A stretch of 64,000 nucleotides of DNA. It comes from Halosimplex salinum (GTDB taxonomy: Archaea; Halobacteriota; Halobacteria; Halobacteriales; Haloarculaceae). The stretch is taken from assembly GCF_003730195.1 (NCBI RefSeq), contig NZ_QWGG01000001.1, forward strand, positions 124,001 to 188,000, written 5' to 3'. The position numbers and the translations under genes are program-made. This document shows positions 8,453 to 17,954 of the stretch, piece by piece. Position 1 is the first letter of the stretch, and each line of letters opens with the position of its first letter. A model generated the notes under the pieces. It was not told where the DNA came from. It ran no database searches and worked only from the letters and a program-made list of their open reading frames with translations.

Positions 8453-8587
8453 CAACTGGGCGCGAGGCTCGCGCGTGGTCACCGGTTATGGACTCCCTAC
8501 CGCCGCTCGTTGCGCAGTACGGGTAGATTATCGTTCGCCGCGTTCGGGGCGTAAAGCTTTTTCTGCCTTACCGGTAGTTAGCCTGTA

Positions 8588-11110
8588 ATGGCAATTGATG
8601 GCACGGGGGGCAACGAGTCTGACCAGGTCGGATCGGGGGCGGACCGCTTCTCAGGGGGCGGCGCGACCGTGGGTGAGTACACGTGGAACGATCTGCGTCG
8701 GGACGTGCACACGGGCGGTCGCTTCGACCGGAGCGAGTACCTCGGGTTCGACCCGCTGGACGTCGAGGACCGGCTCGAATCGGGAGCGAGCGCGGCCAAG
8801 ACACTCGATCAGGTGTGGGGAGACCGGATCGAGGCCGAGCGCTCGATCGTCGTCAAGGACCGCTACACCTGGGAGCACTTCAAACAGGAGTACTACTACG
8901 ACGAGGACGGCGAGATCCCGCGGGACAGCAACGGCGACCAGATACCGTTCGACCGCGAGGAGTACCTCGGGTTCGACCCGGACGAGACGGAGGACCGACT
9001 GGGCGAGGCCGGGAGCGCGGCCGACCGCCTCGCGGCCATCGTCGACGAGCGGACGGTCGACGTCAATCCCGACCTCGACGAGGACGCCTTCTTCTCGACG
9101 GTCGACGGGCACACGACCGTCGTCAACCGCTACGACCTGGAGAAGGCGGTGCCGATCGAGAAGAAGGCTCACTTCACCGAGGTAGAGCGCTACTGGGTGA
9201 ACAAGCCCTACGCCTGCATCGTCATCTTCCACTCGCGGAAGGAGAACGAGAAGAAGTACTACGCCATCGAGCCCTACGAGAACGACATCGAGGTCCAGCT
9301 GGCCGAGTTCCTCTCCGGGAAGCTCAGGTCGGCGATCAAGTACTCGGACGACGACGTGGTCGTCGAGGGGTCGGAGGCCGACCGGGCCAACGTCATCCAG
9401 CGCGAGACCGAGCGCCTGCTCGAACGCTACGACCTCTACCAGCCGGGCCAGCAGGAGAACCTCGGGATGATGGACCAGCTCAAGGGGGCGCTGGGCATGG
9501 ATCTCGAAGTCGAGGTCGAAGGGGGCCAGCTCGACGGGATCGCGGCGCGACCGGAGGACGAAGTCGTCGAAGACGACCCGCGGGACCTCAGCGAGTACCA
9601 GGTCGAGAAGCTCCTCTACCGGTTGAAACGCGACTTCGTCGGCTACGCGCGGATCGACCCGGTCAAACACGACATCAACGTGGAGGACATCTCCTGTGAC
9701 GGGTACCACTCGCGGGTGTTCGTCTACCACTCCGAGTACGAGAACATCATCACCAACGTCACGCACGGCGAGCAGGAGCTCGACGATTTCGTCGTCAAGC
9801 TCGCCCAGCGCTCGGGGAAAGGCATCTCCAAGCGCCAACCGCAGGTCGACGCCACGCTCCCGGACGGGTCGCGGTCGCAGTTGACCCTCGGGCGCGAGGT
9901 GTCCGACCACGGGACCAACTACACCATCCGTCAGTTCAAGGACGTGCCGTTCACGCCGGTCGACCTCATCAACTGGAACACGTTCTCGCTCGACGAGATG
10001 GCGTTCCTCTGGCTGTGCATCGAGAACAACAAGTCGATGATCTTCGCGGGCGGTACGGCGTCCGGGAAGACCACGTCGCTGAACGCCGTCTCGCTGTTCA
10101 TCCCGAGTAACGCGAAGATCGTCTCCATCGAGGACACGCGCGAGGTCGAACTGCCCCAGCGGAACTGGGTCGCCAGCGTCACCCGCCCCTCCTTCGGCGA
10201 GGACGACAAGGGCGACATCGACGAGTTCGACCTGCTGGAGGCCGCACTGCGCCAGCGCCCCGACTACATCGTGATGGGCGAGGTGCGTGGTGAGGAGGGT
10301 CGTGACCTCTTCCAGGTGATGTCGACCGGGCACACGGCCTACTCGACGTTCCACGCCGACACGGTCGGCGAGGTCATCAAGCGGTTCACGACCGAGCCGA
10401 TCAACGTCTCGAAGACGCTGTTCACGGCGCTCGACCTCGTGTCGATCCAGACCCAGACGCGGGTCAACGGCAACAAGGTCCGCCGGAACAAGAACCTCAC
10501 CGAGATCAACGAGTACTCCGCGGAACACGACGAGATCAACGTCCGCGACGTGTACGAGTGGCAGGCCGAGACCGACGAGTACCTCCAGATGGGCAACTCC
10601 AACACGCTGGAGGAGCTCAAGTTCGACCGCGGGTGGAAACAGGAGCGACTCGACGAGGAGCTGTTCAAGCGCAAGGCCGTCCTCGCATACCTCATCGAAC
10701 AGAACCTCAACACCTACACGGAGGTCGCGGCGACGGTCCAGGCGTTCATCAACGACCCCGACACGATCATCGCCCTCATCGCGGAGGGGAAACTCGAGCG
10801 CTCGCTCGAGGACCTCCGGGAGATGGAGTCCGTCAAGATCAACATCGACCCCGACAAGGAGGAGATGGTGCCGCGGCCGGACCCGCCCGCGGAGATGCTC
10901 GACGAGGCGCGGGACATCCTGGAGAACGCGGAGCCGCTCTTCCAGCAGTTCCGCGAGAAAGAGACCTCGGACATCGTCAGCGCGCTCACGGGCGTCGAGG
11001 AACAGGACGATATCGCGCCCCTCGAGAGTCCGCAGGAGGACGAAGAGGACGAGGAGATCGACTTCAGCGAGTTCGTGCCGGCGGCCGGTGCGGAGGCTGA
11101 CGAGGCATGA
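8588..11110 (+). CDS. pilB3: Type IV pilus assembly ATPase PilB3 (archaeal TadA/FlaI superfamily)
   Basis: An 840-residue cytoplasmic secretion ATPase that powers pilus assembly with its membrane partner PilC3. The Walker A motif is GGTASGKTTS near residue 490, an Asp box follows (SIEDTREVELPQ), and Walker B with glutamate is YIVMGEVRGEEGRD near 560; HTAYSTFHAD is the His box. The N-terminal 160 residues hold two copies of a module, about 31-80 and 93-155, both with FDRxEYLGFDP and EDRL. The C-terminus is strongly acidic. It overlaps pilC3 by ATGA. The symbol follows Haloferax usage, where pilB3-pilC3 drive adhesion pili. Confidence 0.9.
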   Translation: MAIDGTGGNESDQVGSGADRFSGGGATVGEYTWNDLRRDVHTGGRFDRSEYLGFDPLDVEDRLESGASAAKTLDQVWGDRIEAERSIVVKDRYTWEHFKQEYYYDEDGEIPRDSNGDQIPFDREEYLGFDPDETEDRLGEAGSAADRLAAIVDERTVDVNPDLDEDAFFSTVDGHTTVVNRYDLEKAVPIEKKAHFTEVERYWVNKPYACIVIFHSRKENEKKYYAIEPYENDIEVQLAEFLSGKLRSAIKYSDDDVVVEGSEADRANVIQRETERLLERYDLYQPGQQENLGMMDQLKGALGMDLEVEVEGGQLDGIAARPEDEVVEDDPRDLSEYQVEKLLYRLKRDFVGYARIDPVKHDINVEDISCDGYHSRVFVYHSEYENIITNVTHGEQELDDFVVKLAQRSGKGISKRQPQVDATLPDGSRSQLTLGREVSDHGTNYTIRQFKDVPFTPVDLINWNTFSLDEMAFLWLCIENNKSMIFAGGTASGKTTSLNAVSLFIPSNAKIVSIEDTREVELPQRNWVASVTRPSFGEDDKGDIDEFDLLEAALRQRPDYIVMGEVRGEEGRDLFQVMSTGHTAYSTFHADTVGEVIKRFTTEPINVSKTLFTALDLVSIQTQTRVNGNKVRRNKNLTEINEYSAEHDEINVRDVYEWQAETDEYLQMGNSNTLEELKFDRGWKQERLDEELFKRKAVLAYLIEQNLNTYTEVAATVQAFINDPDTIIALIAEGKLERSLEDLREMESVKINIDPDKEEMVPRPDPPAEMLDEARDILENAEPLFQQFREKETSDIVSALTGVEEQDDIAPLESPQEDEEDEEIDFSEFVPAAGAEADEA

Positions 11111-13209
11111 GCCTCGGGCGCGAATCCCGGCAGATCGGCGGCGCGAACAGCGTCGGCGACACGTTCTACCCCCTGTACCAGACGCTGTTCGACGAGGAGG
11201 GCGACTTCGTCTCGGGCATCGACGACAAGCTCTCCGCGGCGCGGATGGACGACAACGTCGAGATGTACATCTCCCGGGCGCTCGCGGTCGGCACCGTCGC
11301 CGGCCTGACGCTCTGGCTGCTGGGGATGTTGCTCGGCTACCTGATCCTCCAGATGCTCGGGATCACCGACCCGCAGTTCCTCGGCATCCGCCTGCCCGAG
11401 TCGGTCAAACCGATCGTCTCGATGCTGAAGATCCCGGTCATCGTCTTCGTGTCCGGGCTCGTGTTCGGCGCCATCGGCTTCGGCGTCGGCTTCGGCTCGC
11501 TCGTGTCGATCCCCTACTTCCGTGCGAACGCTCGCGAACGCGAGATCAACGTGCTGCTCTCCGATTCTATCGCCTTCATGTACGCCCTCTCCGTGGGCGG
11601 GCTGAACCAGCTCGAGATTCTCCAGGCGATGGCTCAGGCCGACGACACCTACGGCGAGGTCGCGAAGGAGTTCCAGTCGCTCGTCCTGGAGACGGAGTAC
11701 TTCGACACCGACTACCGGACCGCCATCCGAAACCAGGCGATGGAGACGCCGAGCGACGAGCTCAGCCAGTTCCTGACGGACATGCTCTCTATCGTCGACT
11801 CCGGCGGTGACATGACCTCCTTCCTGGAAGACCAGAAGGACAAGCACATGCGGACCGCCCAGCAGGAGCAGAAGAAGATGCTGGACACGCTGGAGCTGTT
11901 CGGCGAGATGTACATGACCCTCTCGCTGTTCCCGCTCCTCCTCATCATCATCCTCGTGATCATGAGCATGATGTCCTCGGGGTCGAAGATGGACATGATG
12001 ATGGGGACGGTGTACGGCCTCATCCCGCTGACCGGGGTCGGCTTCCTCGTGCTCACGTCGACGGTCACGCAGGACTCCATCGGGGACGGCTACCTCCGCC
12101 CCTCCCGGAGCGACGAGGAGACCTACTCCGAGGCCGACGACGGACTGCTGAGTCTCGGCCTCGTCGAGGGATACACCGGCACGTACGGCGTCTTCGACCG
12201 CATCAAGAACCGCGAAGGGACGTACCGCGCGATGCAGATACTCAGGCGTCCGCACATCTTCTTCCGCGACAACCCGCTGTACGTGCTCGGGGTCACCGTC
12301 CCGATCACTATCGCCACGTTCGCGGTCGTCATCATCTTCCACATGGCGCCGATGAGCATCCCCGAACTGGTCGTGCCGCGGGGCGGGGACATCCCGGAGA
12401 ACATGGGGACGCCGGCCAAACGCTGGAAATACCCCGTCATCACGGGGACGTTCATCTGGGTGTACATCCCGCTGTACCTCAACCTCCTCCCGGTCGCGTT
12501 CTTCTACGAGTGGAACCTCCGGACCCGGCGCAGCGTCGTCGGCAACCTCTCGGAGAACCTCCGCAAACTCGCCAGCGCCAACGACACCGGGATGACCCTC
12601 CTCGAGTCGATCCGTGTCGTCGCCGACACCTCGTCGGGCCGGATGGCCGACGAGCTAGAGACGATGCACGCGAAGGTCAACTACGGGACCAGCCTCAAGA
12701 ACGCGCTCAGAGAGTTCAACAACCGGTATCACATCCCACGTCTCGCCCGGACGGTCAAGCTGATAAGCGAGTCCCAGGAGGCCTCCAGCCAGATCCAGGA
12801 CGTGCTCTCGACGGCCGCGCAGGCCTCGGAGAACCAGGACGACATCGAACTGGAACGCAAGTCGCGGACGCGGATGCAGATGGTCATCATCATCATGACC
12901 TACCTCACGCTGCTGGGCGTGATGGCCCTGCTGAAGATCAAGTTCCTCAACGTCATGTCCGACCTCGCCACGCAGACCGGCGGGGGCGGTGGCGGCGCCG
13001 GGGGGCAGGCTCCCGGCGGGAGCTTCAGCGGCGTCAACACGCAGATGCTCTCTGTCCTCTTCTTCCACGCCGTCGTCCTGCAGGCGTTGCTCTCCTCGTT
13101 CATCGCGGGGTACATCCGAGACGTGAGCCTGCTGGCGGGAATGAAGTTCGCCGTCATCCTCCCGACCATCGCGCTCGTCGTCTGGTACGTCGTCACGCTG
13201 ATGTCCTGA
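11107..13209 (+). CDS. pilC3: Type IV pilus assembly membrane protein PilC3 (TadC/T2SF family)
   Basis: A 700-residue integral membrane protein, the platform partner of PilB3. Several hydrophobic stretches are visible near residues 58-85, 105-135, 275-320, 400-420, 445-465, 600-620 and 650-700. Two cytoplasmic T2SF-type segments share the pattern of helical 'LSVGGLNQLEILQAMAQ...' and 'LRKLASANDTGMTLLESIRVV', each with conserved glycines. The C-terminal region includes a glycine-rich periplasm-facing loop (GGGGGGAGG). The start ATG overlaps the pilB3 stop, so the two are translated as a coupled pair. Confidence 0.88.
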   Translation: MSLGRESRQIGGANSVGDTFYPLYQTLFDEEGDFVSGIDDKLSAARMDDNVEMYISRALAVGTVAGLTLWLLGMLLGYLILQMLGITDPQFLGIRLPESVKPIVSMLKIPVIVFVSGLVFGAIGFGVGFGSLVSIPYFRANAREREINVLLSDSIAFMYALSVGGLNQLEILQAMAQADDTYGEVAKEFQSLVLETEYFDTDYRTAIRNQAMETPSDELSQFLTDMLSIVDSGGDMTSFLEDQKDKHMRTAQQEQKKMLDTLELFGEMYMTLSLFPLLLIIILVIMSMMSSGSKMDMMMGTVYGLIPLTGVGFLVLTSTVTQDSIGDGYLRPSRSDEETYSEADDGLLSLGLVEGYTGTYGVFDRIKNREGTYRAMQILRRPHIFFRDNPLYVLGVTVPITIATFAVVIIFHMAPMSIPELVVPRGGDIPENMGTPAKRWKYPVITGTFIWVYIPLYLNLLPVAFFYEWNLRTRRSVVGNLSENLRKLASANDTGMTLLESIRVVADTSSGRMADELETMHAKVNYGTSLKNALREFNNRYHIPRLARTVKLISESQEASSQIQDVLSTAAQASENQDDIELERKSRTRMQMVIIIMTYLTLLGVMALLKIKFLNVMSDLATQTGGGGGGAGGQAPGGSFSGVNTQMLSVLFFHAVVLQALLSSFIAGYIRDVSLLAGMKFAVILPTIALVVWYVVTLMS

Positions 13210-13299
13210 CGCGGACCGGAGCTCGACCACCGCTCGGCCGGCGTTCCGGCCGGCACACTCCTGCAGTCACCTCATGTTGCCGACGACCCAACCGTGGCT

Positions 13300-13542
13300 A
13301 TGGATGCTCCGAACGCGCTCCAGTCCGCCGCGGACGAGAACGACGACATCGCGATAACGCGTCGCGACCACGACGAGAGGACGATAATCGTCGTCGACTT
13401 CGGCAGGGGCGTCGACGCGCAACTCGACGTGGTCGGTGACGTCGCCATCGTCGTCGCCGGCGACCGGCAGTTCGAGTTCGACGTTCCCGACGACGTGACC
13501 GACCTCTCGGTCAACGACGGGATGCTCCAGATCACGTCCTGA
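13300..13542 (+). CDS. Small conserved haloarchaeal protein, function unknown
   Basis: An 80-residue acidic protein (ITRRDHDERTIIVVDFGRGV, then VVGDVAIVVAGDRQFEFDVP and VNDGMLQI). The alternating beta pattern resembles small Hsp20-like beta-sandwich proteins widespread in haloarchaea, but there are no catalytic motifs. The ATG at 13300 is preferred; a GTG two codons upstream is also possible. It lies 90 bp after pilC3 in the same direction but with no coupling, so a link to pili is not supported. Confidence 0.6.
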   Translation: MDAPNALQSAADENDDIAITRRDHDERTIIVVDFGRGVDAQLDVVGDVAIVVAGDRQFEFDVPDDVTDLSVNDGMLQITS

Positions 13543-13612
13543 GTCGGTCCGCCCCCGCCCCGCTCCTGCCGTTCACTCCCCTCTCTCGTCTTCGGTTCCG
13601 CCGGAGTCGCTA

Positions 13613-14572
13613 TCACCGGGAGTCGCCATCACCGGGAGACGGCGTCCTCCCGTCGAGGCTATCGGTCGGCGTCGCGGTCCCTCCCTCGTCCGGTGTCTCC
13701 GTTGTGCCATCGGCTGTGGGCGTCTCCGTGGAGCCGTCGGCGGTGGAGGTCCCCTGTCCGGCGGGTTCCGGCGTCGAGCGCTGCGGGACCTCCCCGGTCC
13801 AGTGGGGGACGACCGGTGAGGAGTCACCGACCAGGCTGTAGTCGTAGCGGAACGTGACGTGCGAGCGCTCGCCACTGGTGTGGCGGTCGTAGTCGACGGC
13901 GAGCGAGCGGACGAATCCGTCGGGAGTCACGTACGCCGTCGCGCTGAAGTTGGTGATCGCGACCCTGTCGCCGGCGAGCGGCTCCGGGATCGGTCCCTCC
14001 GCGGCGTAGAGCCTGAAGAAGGTCTGGCCGCCCCGTTCGACCAGCGTCACGTCGAACTCTGGGCCGTCGAGAAACCGGCCGATAGCCTCGTCGGCGAACG
14101 CGTAGTCCGTGTGGTCGCCGGGGGCCTGCAGGAGTTCGTAACGGGTGTCGTTGCCCGCCACGGACCGCAGGAATCCGCCCGTCCCGTTGACGTACAGCGT
14201 CGTGTTCGAGTCGGGGCCGGGGCTGGTCTGTTCGACGAGGAACGTCTCGTTCCCGACGACGGCGCGGCGGACGAACTCCTCGTCGGTGAGGCCGTCGGCG
14301 CCGGTGTCGTACCTGACGCTCCAGGTGTACGACCGGTTCTCGAGGAACGAGCGGTGCGCCCGCGAGAGCGCTGTCGCGTCAACCTGTCCGTCCGCTCGCA
14401 CGCCCGGCGGGAGCGGCGGGACGACGGTCCTGTCCGACGCTGTCTCGCTGTCGGTGACCGGGACCGGCGTGACGGTGTCGGGCTGCTCCGGCGGCCCGCC
14501 GGCTCCGAACGGCACGGCGCTACACCCCGCCACGACAACGAACAGTGCGACCACGGCCACCCTCCGGTGCAT
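13613..14572 (-). CDS. Predicted secreted lipoprotein, function unknown
   Basis: A 319-residue exported protein. The N-terminus MHRRVAVVALFVVVAGCSAV is a signal peptide with lipobox VAGC, placing it on the outer face of the membrane. The body is rich in N-linked glycosylation sequons (NRS, NET, NGT, NDT, NFS) and beta-strand patterns such as YTWSVRYDTGADG and TFRYDYSLVG. The last 60 residues are a low-complexity Thr/Glu/Pro/Gly tail. Its start is fixed by the lipoprotein signal at ATG 14572. It is divergent from the small gene at 14661. No enzymatic motif is visible. Confidence 0.75.
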   Translation of the reverse strand: MHRRVAVVALFVVVAGCSAVPFGAGGPPEQPDTVTPVPVTDSETASDRTVVPPLPPGVRADGQVDATALSRAHRSFLENRSYTWSVRYDTGADGLTDEEFVRRAVVGNETFLVEQTSPGPDSNTTLYVNGTGGFLRSVAGNDTRYELLQAPGDHTDYAFADEAIGRFLDGPEFDVTLVERGGQTFFRLYAAEGPIPEPLAGDRVAITNFSATAYVTPDGFVRSLAVDYDRHTSGERSHVTFRYDYSLVGDSSPVVPHWTGEVPQRSTPEPAGQGTSTADGSTETPTADGTTETPDEGGTATPTDSLDGRTPSPGDGDSR

Positions 14573-14660
14573 CACCCTGCGTAGGGGCCCGAGCGACAAT
14601 ACGGCTTCGACGGGCGAATACGTGGACTCAAGTCGGTGGCTTCCATGGAACCGACGAACC

Positions 14661-14909
14661 ATGGAGAGCGACCCGGACCTGCGAGTGTACAGGCGGTCGC
14701 GCGACCGCTACGTGCTGTGGTCGACGCGCGTCGCCGACGCGCTCCTCGACGACGTGAGTCGCGAGGAACTCGTCGAGTGGTACCTGCACAAACGACCGGA
14801 CGGCACGCGCGCCGAAATCGAAGCGCTCGTCGACGCCGCCGACGAACGCGCCGCGACCGACGCCACGGAGACCTACGAGGAGTCGCCGGACTGGCTCGCC
14901 GGGAACTGA
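14661..14909 (+). CDS. Small acidic protein, function unknown
   Basis: An 82-residue, mostly helical protein (RVYRRSRDRYVLWSTRVADALLD, then SREELVEWYLHKRPDGTRAE) with an acidic tail ending ESPDWLAGN. Codon use and composition match its neighbours, which supports a real gene; the longer open frame upstream is antisense to the lipoprotein gene. It starts 88 bp from the divergent lipoprotein start. No known domain is recognised. Confidence 0.6.
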   Translation: MESDPDLRVYRRSRDRYVLWSTRVADALLDDVSREELVEWYLHKRPDGTRAEIEALVDAADERAATDATETYEESPDWLAGN

Positions 14910-14995
14910 CCCGCGAGGGTCGCGGACGCTCGCGCGATTCGCGGACCGAAACTGGCCCCCGGCGCGGGACCTGCGCGTGACGGCGTGACGACCGA

Positions 14996-16174
14996 CTACT
15001 CGGAGCCGACCCCCGTCTCGACCACGGCGTCGTCTGTGTTCGGGTCGGCGTTGCCGCCCTCCCAGTCGAGGGTATCGTCGCGGCTGCGCGCGTCGTGCGT
15101 CTCCGCCCCGTCGAACCGCAGGAGCGTCAGCGACACGTCGAACTCGGCCCGACCGGCGTCCCGCAGGGCGAACACGTTGTTCGACGACATCCCGTACTCC
15201 CAGTTCTTGAAGAACAGGTGGGCGTCCGCGGTGAGCTGTCCCTCCGCCCAGCTGGGGGACTCGACCGCGGTGTTCCACGCCAGCAGGTGGACGGCCTCCG
15301 CGTTTGCCAGCGCCGGATGGCCGACTCCGTCTCGCTCGTGTTGCTGGACGTCGATCGATATCGAGTCGAACGCGAGCGTGTTGTCCGGGTCCGCGCCGCG
15401 GACGGCGTCGACTATCACCGAGTCCTGGCCGTAATTTTCGGCGTGGATCTCCTCGTCTTCGCCGCCGACGCCCCACTCGTACGCGTTCTCCGCCCTGCCG
15501 CCATCGGCGACGGTGAGCGCGTCGTCCGCACCCCGGACCAGCAGGTAGTGGACGTCGAGTTCGTAGTCGACTCCCTCTTCGGAACACTCCGGCGTCTCGC
15601 AGGCGGCCTTGAACGACCCGTCGACGGTGAACGACGCGGTCTCGCGGTCGTCCGACACGTCGAGATCACCGAGGGTCAGGTCGAAGTGGATTAGTTTGTC
15701 GGCGTCGGCCTGCGCGCTCACGTCGAACCCGTTGAGGACGACCTCGACGGTCTCGTCGCCGTCGACCGGTCCGTCCAGCCGGTGGTGAACGTCCATCTCG
15801 AAGGGGATCCGCGACGCCTCCGACCCGTCGATGGGGACGGTGACGGTCCCGGCCTCGAAGCGGACGCCCGGTGTGTGGACGACGGTGTAGAACTCCTCGA
15901 ACTGAGCCGTGTCCGACCCGGTCCCCGACGCGGCGGCGTGTCCGACGGCCCAGCCGGCCGCTCGCTGTCGCACGTAGCTCCCGAACCGGTTGAGCCGGTG
16001 GTTGTACTCCCAGCGGTGGTCGAATCCGCGCCAGATCGCCCCGGTCACCCGCGACCCGCCGAGCAGTGCCCGGAGCGAGTACGGCTCCGTTGCCCCGTGC
16101 CTCTCGGCGACCGACCGGATCCCGTCCGCGGGATCGCCGGCCGACAGGTCACGACGAACGCTCACGTGAGTCAT
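14996..16174 (-). CDS. Protein of unknown function paired with an SGNH hydrolase gene
   Basis: A 392-residue acidic protein with no signal peptide or membrane segment. The first 80 residues are basic and helical (YNHRLNRFGSYVRQRAAGWAVGHAA); the rest is beta-rich (VTVPIDGSEASRIPFEMDVHH, VEVVLNGFDVSAQ, VDYELDVHYLLVRG) and includes two close cysteines in the context ACETPECSEEG. I do not recognise the family. It lies 82 bp downstream of the SGNH hydrolase in the same direction, and both proteins contain an 'LNG[FV]xV' beta-strand pattern, so they may work together. An inverted repeat sits directly before its ATG. Confidence 0.65.
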   Translation of the reverse strand: MTHVSVRRDLSAGDPADGIRSVAERHGATEPYSLRALLGGSRVTGAIWRGFDHRWEYNHRLNRFGSYVRQRAAGWAVGHAAASGTGSDTAQFEEFYTVVHTPGVRFEAGTVTVPIDGSEASRIPFEMDVHHRLDGPVDGDETVEVVLNGFDVSAQADADKLIHFDLTLGDLDVSDDRETASFTVDGSFKAACETPECSEEGVDYELDVHYLLVRGADDALTVADGGRAENAYEWGVGGEDEEIHAENYGQDSVIVDAVRGADPDNTLAFDSISIDVQQHERDGVGHPALANAEAVHLLAWNTAVESPSWAEGQLTADAHLFFKNWEYGMSSNNVFALRDAGRAEFDVSLTLLRFDGAETHDARSRDDTLDWEGGNADPNTDDAVVETGVGSE

Positions 16175-16195
16175 ACGTTGGTGTCACTCCAACGT
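16175..16195. promoter_or_regulatory. Inverted repeat abutting the start codon of the 14996-16174 gene
   Basis: ACGTTGG (16175-16181) and CCAACGT (16189-16195) form a perfect 7-bp inverted repeat with a 7-nt loop, ending one base before the start codon. It could be an operator or an RNA hairpin affecting initiation. Confidence 0.5.
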
Positions 16196-16256
16196 CATAT
16201 GAATCCTCGGGACAGTTCGGTACGTTCCGAGCGCGGCGGAACGGCGAGAACGCGTC

Positions 16257-17894
16257 TCAGGACGCGGGGTAGTCGAACGACTGGCTGTCGTCGCCGTCGA
16301 GGGAGAACGACGCCGACTCGACGACCCGGACCCCGTTGAGGAACAGTTCGAACGATTCGATCTTCCACCACTGGCTGTTGAAGAACCCGGCGAAGTCCCC
16401 CTGATCCTGTTCGAGGACGGTCCGGTCGATCTCCCAGAGGCGAAGCGGGTCCCGCTCGGTCCGGTCGGTGTCGAGCAGGGGGTCTATCGCGAAGGTGTCT
16501 ATCTCACCGGTGCCGAAGTTGGCGTGGTTGAACAGTCGCTGCCCGAACGTGTCGTCGAGCGTCCGCTCTAGGTCGCCCAGGTCGAGCACGACGGACGCGT
16601 TCTGGTTCCCGGCGTCGGTGGCGTCGCTCGTTTCGACGACGACTCTGACGCTGTCGACGACGGTCTGGTCGAGACAGGTGCGGAGGCCGGCCGAGGGATC
16701 GAGCAGGTCGTCGACGCCGGCGTACCGCTCCATCGCGTCTCGGACGCTCGTCGGCCCGGACTCGTCGGCGGCGAGTTTTTCGGTGGTCTCGCGGAGCGAG
16801 CGCGACCCGGTCGACTCGGCGTGGCGCTCGGACATGGCCCGCGCTATCGCCGCCGCGCCGTCGGCGTTGGGGTGGAACGTCGCCGCGATCGGACACTTCA
16901 TCGTTCCGTCGTGTATCGGCGGTCCCCGCATCGCTTCACAGACGGCTTTCCGGTCGGACTCGACCGCGTCGTCGCCCGTCGACCCCGCCGGCCACACCCA
17001 CGGGTCGTCCGCGTTCGCCGCGTTCTCGCGGTCGAAGTTCGGCGACGCGAACAGCACGGTCGACCCCGGTTCGGCGGCGTTCGCCTCCGAGACGGCCTTG
17101 CGTAGGTAGTGCGTCGACTGCTGGTAGAAGTACTCCATGTTCGCCGCGGCCCGCTGCTGGGCCACCTCCGCGGTGCCGTACAGCGCACCGGTCACTGCCG
17201 CCGTCCCGGCCGACACGCCGAACACCACGCCGAGTCCCGCGGCCATCGCGGCGTCCGAGAGGACGTCGGTTCCCTCCGGTCCCGTGCTCATGATCAGGTG
17301 ATAGCCCGTCACGACGACTGTCGCCTCGGGGAACGACTCGCGGACGTCTTCGAGGAACGGTTTCGTCCACTGGTAGCAGTACTCCCGGACCGCAGTCTCC
17401 GTCCTGTCGGGGTTCTGCAACGGGTTTCCGATCGTCCCGCCGCCGATGTCGTTGATGCCGGCAGTGACGACGACCACGTCGACCGTGTCGTCGGGATCGT
17501 ACGCTCGGCGGGTCTCCAGACTCGACGGCCGCTCCTCGTCAGTGTAGTCCGCGGGGAGTCGCTCCAGTTGGTCTTCGAGCGAGAACGCGCCCGCGGGGAA
17601 CTCGTGACGCCCTCGCCGGGTCGTCCCGGCGAGTTTCCCGGCGTCCGCCAACCGGAGCGTCACGTCGTCCCTGTCGGTGTCGAAGACCGCGCCGGAGTGG
17701 GCTTTGAACGCCGCCCTCGATAACTCCCCGTTACCACCGGATATCCGTTCGTGAAACCGCGTCGCGAACTTCTCCTCGTGGGGGAGCCCTTGCCCCCACG
17801 CCACGGAGTCGCCGAGGACGACTGTCGTCGGTTCCCCGCCGTCGGTCAGGGCCACCCCGTCGGGAGCCGCGTCCGTGTCCCGATCTGTTCCCAT
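16257..17894 (-). CDS. SGNH/GDSL-family hydrolase with C-terminal PLAT-like beta domain
   Basis: A 545-residue protein. The SGNH hydrolase blocks are in order: block I VVLGDSVAWGQGLPH near residues 25-39 (nucleophile Ser), block III VTAGINDIGGG near 142 (oxyanion Gly/Asn), and block V TFHPNADGAAA near 340 (catalytic His, with the usual preceding Asp not obvious). From about 410 onward a beta-rich domain (VRVVVETSDATDAGNQNASVVLDLG, FGTGEIDTFAI) resembles PLAT/LH2 lipid-binding domains; this is an inference. No signal peptide is seen, although hydrophobic residues near 190-215 (AAMAAGLGVVFGVSAGTAAVTGALYG) could associate with the membrane. The substrate is probably an ester. Confidence 0.75.
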   Translation of the reverse strand: MGTDRDTDAAPDGVALTDGGEPTTVVLGDSVAWGQGLPHEEKFATRFHERISGGNGELSRAAFKAHSGAVFDTDRDDVTLRLADAGKLAGTTRRGRHEFPAGAFSLEDQLERLPADYTDEERPSSLETRRAYDPDDTVDVVVVTAGINDIGGGTIGNPLQNPDRTETAVREYCYQWTKPFLEDVRESFPEATVVVTGYHLIMSTGPEGTDVLSDAAMAAGLGVVFGVSAGTAAVTGALYGTAEVAQQRAAANMEYFYQQSTHYLRKAVSEANAAEPGSTVLFASPNFDRENAANADDPWVWPAGSTGDDAVESDRKAVCEAMRGPPIHDGTMKCPIAATFHPNADGAAAIARAMSERHAESTGSRSLRETTEKLAADESGPTSVRDAMERYAGVDDLLDPSAGLRTCLDQTVVDSVRVVVETSDATDAGNQNASVVLDLGDLERTLDDTFGQRLFNHANFGTGEIDTFAIDPLLDTDRTERDPLRLWEIDRTVLEQDQGDFAGFFNSQWWKIESFELFLNGVRVVESASFSLDGDDSQSFDYPAS

Positions 17895-17954
17895 GACACA
17901 CACCTCGGAACGCCGACGTATCAACCTATCGCAACGTCGGTCGGCTCGGGGCGA

